Below, piece by piece: positions 1-11,400 of a DNA stretch of 64,000 nucleotides (positions within the stretch are counted from its first letter, which is position 1; each line of letters begins with the position of its first letter). The DNA lies in assembly GCA_024516035.1 (NCBI GenBank), contig CM044961.1, positions 35,378,953 through 35,442,952 of the forward strand, written 5' to 3'. The translations under genes were made by a program, and so were the position numbers. Source of the DNA: Bactericera cockerelli. Taxonomy: Eukaryota; Arthropoda; Insecta; Hemiptera; Triozidae. A model generated the notes under the pieces. It saw only the letters and a program-made list of their open reading frames with translations. It had not been told where the DNA came from and made no database searches.

Positions 1-79
1 CCTTCACGAGTACAATGGCAATCTCTTTCACCCAATATCAAAAGCTATTATCAATAATCCGAGACATTACGTAATGCTT

Positions 80-141
80 GTTACTTGGCTAAACCGGATA
101 ATCTTCTTTTTGTTTCCATACTCTTGCATGAAATCCACAAC
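80..141 (-). pseudogene. Partial copy of the leftmost aminopeptidase exon edge
   Basis: About 60 bases closely resemble the 3' end of exon 252-374 plus its donor (the segment coding [13 protein letters not shown] and the gta). Substitutions change several residues and the exon's 5' part is absent. It lies about 170 bp downstream of the true exon in transcript direction. Read as a decayed local duplicate, not a usable exon. Confidence 0.7.
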
Positions 142-167
142 AAGAAACACAACTGTGGGTTCCACTC

Positions 168-248
168 CATCCAACCCTTATCAATCCTACCATCATCAAT
201 CCAACCATTATCAATCCTACCATCATCAATCCTACCATTATCAAACAT
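168..248. repeat. Short tandem repeat, 12-13 bp unit
   Basis: Repeats of the type ccatcatcaatcctacc / cattatcaatcctacc fill the space between the exon-edge copy and the real exon 252-374. Confidence 0.8.
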
Positions 249-251
249 TAC

Positions 252-374
252 CTGGCTGAACCGGATAATCTTCTTGTTGTTTCCATACTCGCGTGTCACA
301 TCCACTACAGGGTAGCCTGTCTGTAGGGTCCAAGAGTCCATGATGGTTTTCACAGTCAAGTTTTGAGGAAGAAC
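252..374 (-). CDS. M1 aminopeptidase exon ([14 protein letters not shown]), last exon in window
   Basis: Exon of 123 bp, phase 0 at both ends: acceptor ...taacag before 374, donor gtaatg after 252. It encodes 41 residues starting [17 protein letters not shown] and ending [22 protein letters not shown] is the strongly conserved block that opens the C-terminal (ERAP1-like) half of M1 aminopeptidases, here followed by a DVTREYG strand. It follows exon 1363-1510 directly (HQSK joined to VLPQ). The gene must continue left of the window, since the C-terminal domain is normally 300 or more residues longer. Confidence 0.9.
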
Positions 375-3300
375 CTGTTAACAAGTAAGACGATTAGATT
401 AAAGGCATGCCTGAAGAGACCCTATAAATCCACCATAACACATCATCTTGCAGTGGTTCGGTGAAAAGTTTCTGGCCCGTCTTCTGGCTACATATATTAT
501 ATTATCAAAAATCATTGGCAACCATAACACGGTATTTGTTTTGAAGACATTCAGCTGTAAAATGTGGAAGTCGGAGTGTTATAACCCAACAACCTCGTCC
601 ATGAGTAAGAACTTGAACAAAAATGTTGAGCTCATTTGATTAGGAAAAAAGAAGAAAAAGGCATAGTAAATATACAAAACATAAAATATAATTACAAAGA
701 GGATAAGGAAACATCGTCCCTTATTTAAGATACCTCGTATGGAGGCCTGCGATTCGGAGAAAGCCTTATAGTATGCTGAGGACTTTCCATAAATCACTAT
801 TCACTGTAGACCATATTAGATTATTATTCCCGATTCCGTGGCGTAATGGTTGTGACTACTGCCCGTAGTCCAGAGTTCCCGAGTTCAACTCCCGGCTGGG
901 GCAGACTTTTCGAAGAAAATTCTGTTCCATCCAAACACGTGAGGCTGGCATTTCCGGCCCTACCCAGGCTGGGTGAGGTTAATGTGGGTAGCTGGTACGA
1001 TTCCCAGCGAATGGAGGGTAAAACCCCCGTCTTAATCCAGGACGTTAAACCAAATAGAATCGTTGGCGTTAGGAAGGGCATCCAGCCATAAAAAACGTGC
1101 TCCACCCTACCAACCTCAACCATGAGGTTGAACAATGCCGACCCCAAAAGCAACATAAGCTAATATGGGATAAAGGCAAGGGAGATATATTCCCGATAAT
1201 CTTCTTGTCATTATAATTACGGGTGTAATAAGCATTAAAAACCCCACATTATAAACCCCACATTATAAACCCCAATAAATAAGTAAAAATCTCCGATAAG
1301 AGTCGGTACCTATTCCTTCATCTTCTTTATAATCCTATTTTATAATTTGGCCTTGAAAGTACCTTGCTTTGATGCCCAGCTTCGGTTAAACACTCCCACA
1401 GATCGTCCTGTTCAGCGTTCCGATATTGATACTTGCTCAGATAGTTGGAGACCCCCGTCTGGAATACTTTGCCGGGTAGGAAGAGTTCATCATGCGGATG
1501 AGGAACGAGCCTGTGGAACAAGATTAGTTGGAACTTGAGGAAAAGTTCTAAGTTTGTTTTTTCCTTTGACGGTTGACTATGCACTTTAGTATCTTCAAAT
1601 CTACAATTGTAAATAAAATAGATAAATAATAATAGTGGGACAAGCTCTCTCAGATCGCTAGAGGAATATAAACAGAGAACAGAGACGAGTCAACCCTAAC
1701 AAGGCAGGCTAGCTTGCAGTTTCCAAAGGTTTAATGGCTTTTAAAGAAAAGTCCTCACATCTCCAGCCAACTTGCCACGAAAAAAGGCAAAATTAAACCC
1801 AAGTCTTCACGATAGTTAATAGGACATAGAAATATGTGGTTCAGGACGAGCCAACTTTCAATTAAGGTTGGCTGCAGACCATCACTCTCCCCGGCTATAG
1901 CCAAGCTGGTTATAACAACAACAACTTACCCTTTCTATAAGAGATGACGTCAAATATTTGGCTAATTTCCGATGGGTTCCCAATGGGGACCGACACAGGG
2001 TGGGAAGAGCTGAGAGAGTCCAGAGGGAAAATGAGTTGAATGTTGCTCAGAGCTTCCCCATCCAGTAGATTCCAAGACTGTTTGGATCCTGGCTTGTTGT
2101 AGTGCTGTGGATAGAGTTTTTTCATTTTGATTAAAATTCTGTTTTAGACATTGACACTTCAAATTCTTCACATAAAAAACCCTGACATAGTGTCCTTAGT
2201 GTTAGACATCTTAGGACAGCATATCAGCTCAAGAACTTTTGTGGTGTGGTGTGGAAGATAATACCGAAGGCATTTTCACCACCTTTGATAAGGATTTGTT
2301 TATAACTTTTATTATTATGCTCATTGTATATAATAAAAAAATGTAAATAAAGTGATCAAATTATTTAAATACCTATATGTATATAAAAAAATAAGAACTC
2401 AATAACCGATTTTTTGTAACATGAAGTACATGTGGATATAAAATTTCTTGTTACTGACTTCTAAATAGGTTTTTCAAAGCCTAGTTCAGTCAGAATCGCA
2501 AGTTAAGACTCACATCATCCAAAGCCTGAGCCGCCATATAGGTGGCGAATCCCTCGTTGAGCCACAAGTCCGTCCACCACTTCATGGTGACCAGATTACC
2601 GAACCACTGGTGCGCCAATTCATGGGCGACGGTGTTGGCGATGCCATATTCGTTGTGGATAGAGGAGCGGACATCGTCGAATAGAAGAGAAGCCTCCCTG
2701 GAAAAGAATAGATAGATAGATAATAATATATTTATTGAAACTTAATTTTTTTTTTAAAGATGAGTGTTTCACAGCCTTTTTTATTTCGTAGCCATGAAAC
2801 AGGAGCTACTGTAGACGCTTGTGGTCTGTGTTGTAGCCTGCCCATCCCGTAGTATGCTTCCTCTCTGATGGGCGAGAAGTGACACAATACTTCCCATTTA
2901 GGTGCTGGGTCAACACGAGTGCACCGGAAGGTAGGTACCCCTTACAAACAACAGTAACCAAATTTTGAATACAAATATCTGTCGGCGCGGGGATTCGAAA
3001 CCGGGACCTTCCGCATGTCAAGCGAGTGCTTAACCACTGAGCTATTCGTTATTTATTACAAATTGTTTTACGCTCATTAATTGTTACAAATATTAAATAC
3101 AGAGTTTGCCGTATAGTGCAGTAGGTAAGTAGCATAAATTTGACTTGAAAAATACAATGTTTTACAATACCTGAGTTAATAAATCAAATAAAATACGTAG
3201 AGTAAAATTAGGAAAACAGATTCATGATCTACTATTTTTTCTCTTACTGTCCTTAATTCTCATCTTTCACACCTTCCTATACCTACTCCAGCTTTTATTT

Positions 3301-5345
3301 CTCATTTTTTCTCTCCATATCCCTGGAATAGAATAGAATGGAATAGATTTTAGTGAATGGATTATATCAGAATAGAATGGAATAAACCACTGATGGGCTG
3401 ATTCATGGGAGATAATGGTGGCTATGCCATATTCATTGTGGATAGAGGACCGGACATCGTCGAATAGAAGAGAAGACTCCCTGGAATAGAATAGAATGGA
3501 ATAGATTTTAGTGGATGGAATATATCCGAAATAATGGAATAAAACACTGGTGGGCTGATTCATGGGAGATTTTATTTATTTTTTTATTTTTATAAATTAA
3601 CGGGTTTCCCCATTTTTACATAATATGCTCTACAGGGTGGACCAAAAAAACGTTTACACCCGTTAATGGTAGATTACTGACGACATTTCCAGGCCGGATC
3701 TGCAATCCGTTTTTTCGGATTCGCCTTCGTAACTGCACAAAGTGATTTTTTGCAACTTTCCGAAAAAGTCCGACTTTGGTTTATTCTTCAGGTCAGTACT
3801 TTTTTCCTGTTTAAGATGAGTTGATTCTGAACAATTTTGCAGAAAGCCAACAAAATTTCGATGTTTCTAGCTACACTACTTTGTTTTTTACGATTTGGTT
3901 TGTCATATTTTTTTACACCTGAACAGAAAAAAACACCTAAAAAAACTTTTTTACTAAATAAAACACTCGACATTTGTCCGAACAAATTTTGGCACAGACA
4001 TGGGCAAGTTTGATAAAAGTTGGCGGCCGCCCCAAGGATGCTAAAAAATAATTTTACGATTTTTTATCACTTAATCTTCTGGGAAAAATTATTAAATGTT
4101 TGCCTAAAACTCTTCAAAAATCCTAAGAGTTTTCTAGCTGTAGACTGTGTAAGGGCGTCTTGTATTGTTTACAAAAATTGTTTACATTGCTTTTTTTGAA
4201 TACCGCGGTCTCACATGCCTTCATCAGCCAGTTTAGGAAAATTCAAATGATAAATTTCGTGCTTCTCAGATTGTCAGTGGTGTTAGCTGGATGTGGTAGT
4301 GCTAAGAGTGTTAGTCGCATGACCGAGGTTCAAATCTCGACGATCAATATTATTTTAACTATCAAAAAAAGCTGATGAATTAATATTTTCTTCATACCTG
4401 TATCTGACCTGTTGTAACACCAACAACTTATGGTTTTTTTGGGGGTAATACCATCTGTAAATTGAGTTATATCAGATACTATTGGTATCACAATACACAT
4501 AATTTTTTTTTTTTTTTAAGTGGGGTTTAACGTCGCTTTCAACTGCCATGGTCATATCACGACGGGGATTTTACCCTCCATTCGCAGGAAACTCACAAAC
4601 CTGCTACTCACATTGACCTCACCCAGCCTGAGTGGGGCCGGGAAAAGCCAGCGTCACGAGAATTAGAATTTGAATGGTCACCCATCCAAGTCTTAACCTC
4701 GCTGGATGTCGCTTAACTTCGGTGTTCTGAAGGGAACCGGTGTATTCAACATGCCATCGACGCTGGCTTACACATAATTTTATTCATGTAAGCCCCTGAG
4801 AGACTGCCTTGATGATGTAAGGATGATTTTTCTTATGCTTCCCTACGAGAGAAAAAAAAAATAGCGAATTTTCCAAACGAAAATAGAGTTTATGAAATAA
4901 ATCCAGGTAAATATGTAGGTAGGTTCTTCTATCATAAACAATACTAATTAAATAACAAATATTTACCGATTGCCAACTCTTAATAGAAGTCTTGAAAAAA
5001 ACAAGATAATATTTTGTAAAATTAATAAACTTTTGCAGTCTTTATTATGTTTTATACTATTTTGATATAAACAAAAAGGTATTTAAAAAAACATTTTGTG
5101 TTAGTATATTCAATGAGAAACGATTAGACGCGCACGATTAGCTCAGTGGTAAGCTAGTCCACCCGGTCCGAACGCCAGAGCCAGCAAAAAATTCATGACT
5201 ACAAAATAAAAAAGACTGTTGCCATTTTTTATTTAGCCATACTAGGTACACACTATGGATTCTCCCCTCACACAAATTTTTGAAACCAATAGTGACTTTA
5301 GTACCTTAGTTCTAACTCAGAACTGTCCCTCTACCTTCTTGCCTT

Positions 5346-5431
<86 letters not shown>

Positions 5432-8400
5432 TCTCAATTCCCTTAGAGGAACTGTTGGAAGTGGCGTCCAGGCGTCCACCTTCCTGGATGCAAAGGTTGA
5501 ACCTCTTCATTTGTTCCGTCGAATGTTGCGGAAGATTCCATGTTTTTCTGTCAGGTCATCGAATGCCAACAGGATTCTTGCTACCAGATTTCGTAAACTA
5601 TGTTTTTCACGTGATCCCAAATGTTCCTGTTGGCAACTCCATAATAATATGCTAAATGCGTATCTGCCATTTCAGCATCCGAATTATAATAATGTAACTT
5701 GTACTAAAAAAACTCAAGAAGTTTAAAGATAATATTTCATAGAATGCAGAAAAATATGCTTGAAAACTATCATCGAGAAACAAACAATCATTCATTTGAC
5801 TGGCCTTTAATTAATTCCAAGGAAAATAATTATCAGACATAAATAGCTAATTACTCTTTGAGTACAAGACGACCCTACACGGTGAACACTTTTAAGATTT
5901 TGAACATCATTTTTTGAGACTTACCTGGTTTGTTTACCCAGAAGATCACGTGATAAAAAATCGTAAAATTATTTTTTAGCATCCTTGGGTTGGCCGCCAA
6001 CTTTTATCAAACTTGCCCATGTCTGTGCCAAAATTTGCTCGGGCAAATCTTGAGTGTTTCAAAGTGTAAAAAAATTACATGAGAATTTTTTTTCTATTCA
6101 GGTGTCAAAAAAGATGCCAAACCAAACCTTAAAAAACAAAGTAGTGTAGCTAGAAACATCGAAATTTTGTTGGCTTTCTGCAGAAATGTTCAGAATCAAC
6201 TCATCTTAAACAGGAAAAAAGTTCTGACCTGAAGAATAAGCCAAAGTCGGACTTTTTCAGAAAGTTGCAAAAAATCACTTTGTGTAGTTATAAAGGCGAA
6301 TCCGAAAAAACGGATTGCAGATCCGTCCTAGAAATGTCGTCAGTAATCTACCATTAACGGGTGTAAACGTTTTTTTGGTCCACCCTGTATAAGTTACTTA
6401 AATATTTCTCTTTAATTTGTTGCAAAGAGTGATGAAAAATGTCTACGTCACTCCTAGTAAAAAATGTGTTTTGGAATTTAGTGGTGGCTTGGATGGAATA
6501 TATCGAAATATAATGGAATCGAGGACCGGACATCGTCGAATGAAAAAGCAGACTCCCTGGAATAGAATAGAATGGAATAGATTTTAGTGAATGGAATGTA
6601 TCCGAATAGAATGGAATAAACCACTGGTAGACTGATTGATGGGAGATAATGGTTGCTATGACATACCTACGCTTTGTGGATGAAAGTGGTGGCTATGACA
6701 TACATTACGCTCACCCAGCCTGGGTTGGGGCGACACTATTATTATTATTAAACATTTTGGATCAAGTTTTATTTACAAATAACATAGAATATATACATAC
6801 ATAGAAATTAAAATTAACAAAACAAAACTTGATCAAGGGCGGTGCTAATGCCAACGGCATTCTCTTCCGCACCACCCTTGATAAAAAAAAAAGATGAAAG
6901 AGAGAAAAAAGAAGAAGACAAAGACAAATAAAAAAGAAAAGAAATTATATACATAAAAAGAAGAAAAATAAAATAATGAAATATGGGTTAAAATGGGGGG
7001 GGGGGGGGGGAAGGAGGGCTACACAATTATACAAAATATACAATATACAACATATATACAATATCACTGATCCAATGCAAAAATGTATTCCTTTGATTTC
7101 ATCTTAAATAACGTACGACTTTCCAAGACTCTGAGTTCCTCTGGAAGCTGATTCCACAATCTGGCAGCATTTACAGTGAAACTTTTACTCATGAAGTCTG
7201 TGCGATGAAGTGGAATGTTGAGGAGGTGTTGTGAACGTGTATTGTGTGAATGAAAACTTTGCAGAGGTTGAAATGTGGAGTGTAAGTATGAAGGTGTTGT
7301 TTCTTCGTTCATGATTTTCCACAAAAGACATAATGTCTGATGCTCCAGTCTTCTCGTAATAGTCAACCACGTCAGCGATCTTCTTAGGTTAGAAACATGG
7401 TCATATTTCCTTAACCCGAAGATATAACGAATGCAAGCATTTTGGTAAGTCTGAAGTTTATTCATGTTTAATCCATTCATATTGCTAAAAACTATTCCTC
7501 CGTACTCTATAGTTGGGAATATGAGAGACGTGCTTAAAAGTTTTTTTGTCTTTAGAGGTAAAAACTTTTTCATGCGATTTAAAGAATGGAATTTTCTGAA
7601 GACTCTTTTCCCAACCTGTATGGGGACTCATCACATACAGGTAATAGACACTCAATGTCTATTACCTGTATGTGATGAGTCCCCATTTCTCTATAGCCCC
7701 AGCGCTGAATTCTTCAATAACCACCATGTCCTGCTTAGGTAAGGGATAGCAAATGTTGCAGTAGCGCTACCAACATTAACCTCACCCAGCCTGGGTTGGG
7801 CCGACACGCAATGTCTATTACCTGAATGAGATGAGTCCCCATTTCTCTATAGCCCTAGCGCTGAATTCTTCAATAGCCACCATGTCCTGCTTGAGCAGAG
7901 GATAGCGGATGTTGAAGTAGTGCTACCCACGCTTAACCTCACCCAGCCTGGTTTGGGCCGACACTCAATGTCTATTACCTGTATGTAATGAGACCCCAGT
8001 TCTCCATGGCCCCGGCACTGAAGTCTGGAATGGCCACCATGTCTTGTTTGGGCAGGGGATAGCGGATGTTGAAGTAGTGCTACCCACGTTAACCTCACCC
8101 AGCCTGGGTTGGGCCGACACTCAATGTCTATTACCTGTATGTGATGAGTCCCCAGTTCTCCATGGCCCCGGCACTGAAGTCTGGAATGGCCACCATGTCT
8201 TGTTTGGGCAGAGGATAGCGGATGTTGAAGAAGCGCTCGAAGAAGCTGAGGAACTCAGGGCCGGCTTGAGCTGCGAAGTCCACCTTGAATGAGAGAAGTC
8301 ATCAGAGAAATCAGTTATAATGGAAAAATTGTAATAACTTTTTGATATTTTTGGCACGTGAGAAATCTACAGGTAATTATCTCAAAACAAGGTGCCTGGT

Positions 8401-11400
8401 TCCGCTCTAGCTTTAAGCCGAAAGCAACTGAGAACAGCTGTGGGCATGCTCACAGGCATGTCCATTCAGGAAACACCTGCATAGACTGGGTCTCTCTAGG
8501 GACGTACCAGTTGAATGCAGACTGTGTGGACTTGAAGAAGAAACAGCGACTCACATTCTCTTTGAATGTGAGGCACTGGAGCTGAAAATATTCAGGATAT
8601 TTGGCAACAATAATCTTGAAATTGTACCAAACTTGGGAACTAAAGTCAAGAACCTAGCCCTGCTTGTCCAGGGAACGGGAATCTGGACATAGTAAACCAA
8701 GAAATAAACTTCTCACACATACTAGACAACTAGGAGTGTGAGCAGGTCAAACTGGTCACAATAGATCTAATAGAGGTCGGTGTGATAATTGGGGCTCTTC
8801 TTGTGGGACCCCAACCAGTTCTTAATAATAAATTTTAAGTACTTGTATATAATGTATATACTATTTATTATGTTCTTTTTATTCAAACCATTGTAATAAA
8901 ATGATTTAAAATGAAATGACTATACTAAAAAAAGAATAATTTTTACACAATTGTGTCTACTTAGAAGGCTTCAGACATTCAGATAATTATCTGTAGTAAT
9001 AATAATAATAATCATCTGTACCTGGTCGATGACGTCACGACGGGCCCAGGTTCGAAACTGGACCTGGCTCGAGTTTTTGTCCGAGGTTCTGGATTCCCGG
9101 AATGTGAAGTCGGACACAATGAAAGCTACCAGATAGGTGGACATGGGAACTGAGCGCTGGAACACATCCAGTGACCAGCCAGGCTTGTCAGCTCTGAGGA
9201 GAAGCAAGGGTTTCATATTATTATTAGTATGAAAGCTGCCAGATAGGTAGACTTGGGAACTGAGCGCTGGAACACATCCAGTGACCAGCCGGGCTTGTCA
9301 GCTCTGAGGAGAAGCAAGGGTTATTATTATTATTATTAGTATGAAAGCTACCAGATAGGTGGACATGGGAACTGAGCGCTGGAACACATCCAGTGACCAG
9401 CCGGGCTTGTCAGCTCTGAGGAGAAGAAGAACAATAAAATAGTACCTGAGAGTTCATAGAACTAGTGGTTCTGTGAACTGTAAATCTCACACAGAATCAA
9501 CTATCGCATTATAAATCTTCAATCAAGTATGAGGACATCGATACCTTTCATTCAATACCACACTGGATAGGTTTTAATTGAAAACCTGCCCTTTTTGTGG
9601 CCTTTTTTCGATTTTTACCACAACCCTTTCACGGCCACGGCCCCCTTAGCTTTCACGGTCACCAAATTTTACTACTGAACTCAAATATATTTTTCAACCA
9701 CTCTACAAAATTTCAAGAGCCTTGCTTTATTCAATAAAAATAGAAAAATCGTTTTCAATTTTCACCAAAACGGCCTTCATTTGGCCCCGAGTGACCTTAT
9801 TCTGCATAAAAATTAATGGTAAAATTCTACTACCCCAATGAACATGTATACAAATTTTTATCTATTTTGAAGAGTCCGCTCCAGAGTTATGTCACAGGTC
9901 TACCACCAACAGCCAGACAGACAAACGAAAGCCAAATCGTCCAGTATGGAAGTTAAAACAGAACCTCACTTAGTGAGGTTATGTCGCTTCGGTTAATCAA
10001 ATGTAAACGGCCACAACGGAGTCCCGAAAATCGTCTATATCAAGCTGTAGGTACCAGGGTCTGGGGTCGAGGGTCTAGGCCAGGGTCCTCGTTGTGACCG
10101 CCTACTAACGGAGGCCTATACCCTGGACCCTGGGGTAGACCCAGTACCACGTAAATTAATCTAACCATGTAAGCGGCCACAACGGAGTCCCGAAAATCGT
10201 CTGTAAGCTGTAGTTACCAGGGTCTGAGGTCAATGGTGTAGGGCAGGGGTGCTCAACCTTTACAGAAGAAGATCTACTATAAAGTGTCTGATAATCAATG
10301 CGATTGACCGGTCGATCGCGATTGACTGGTTGGGCAGCCCTGGTGTAGGGTATATGCCAGGGTCCTCGTTGTGGCGCCTACTTAGTCTCAAAGAAAAACT
10401 TGTCACTACAACAACACCACCACCAACAAAAAATTAACCCTTACATGTCTTCCGTCCGCTCCAGGGGCATGTTGCTGAGGGAGGTGAAGGGGGTTGGGTG
10501 GCCGAGGCTGATGCTGTAGGTAGCTTTCCAGGCAGGCTCGTCGAAGCAGGGGAAGGCGCGGCGGGCGTCGATGGATTCGAACTGGGTGGTGGCCAGCCAT
10601 CTGGAGGAGAAGAGAATTGAGAAATTAGTTGGGAAATTACGTGCAGACGGAAAGCAACCTGGTGGTACCTATTACCATCTTTTTTTTAAAAAACCTATTT
10701 GTATTTCACAAATAAACATCTTCAACTAATAATGAGGATATAGCCACCTTTAAAAGATGAAAAATCTTGTGCTGAAAGTGGGGAAAAACATCGCTTGGGA
10801 GAGGGGGAGAGCTCTTGGGTGGGATGTTACCTGTGTAGACTCATTGGCCCCCTCACACTTACAAGCCAGCCTGGAACCAGGGTAACACCAGTGAATCTGC
10901 TGCAAGGAAGAAACATGCAAAATATAAAAAAATTAAAGAGAATCATTTTTATTTTTTAAACAAATGAACGGACATAGCCCATGTTTATTTGTTTCTTCTA
11001 TTGTTTCATCATTTGTTCCTTCCGTTTGTAGTAGAAACTCTGGGACCATGGTGCCAGGAGGCTGCACAGTTTCTAAACGTGCTGGGGTTAAATTTTCACA
11101 TCAGGGCATCTGTAGAATCAAGCTCACGTTATTACCTGGTTGAACTTACATATATTATATTATATTATTATATCTCTTTCCATTCAACGCGGTAATAGCT
11201 CGAGCGTGATGGGAACTCTCCCATTTTCAAGAGTGCATTAGAGAGAAAATATTATCTGTAGTCAAGTTGTAAAATAAAAAGTTAGGTTATCAAGTTATCA
11301 TAATTGTGTTAATCACTTTCGTGATGTCACAACTACTCAAACTCGCTTTACTAAATCTTTGGCGGAACTTGGAACATGAACCACCGACCTTCAGGATACA

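Larger units (their letters stand above)
3631..6389. mobile_element. 2.76-kb non-autonomous DNA transposon with 453-bp terminal inverted repeats
   Basis: The left end tacagggtggaccaaaaaaa is the inverse of the right end, and the inverted match continues inward to about 4083 on the left and 5937 on the right (gaagat..tgataaaaaatcg). The arms differ by scattered substitutions and small indels. The interior has no convincing transposase; it holds a 5S-SINE (4502-4768), a tRNA-like scrap, a CT microsatellite and an unrecognised 250-bp stretch (5455-5710). It split an array of zinc-exon copies, pieces of which lie on both sides. Confidence 0.85.

Noticed and set aside
3386..3497. Second, alternatively spliced HELAH exon
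   Set aside because: The motif reads HESAH and the WLNE half is absent, so it cannot bind zinc; it is a decayed partial copy.
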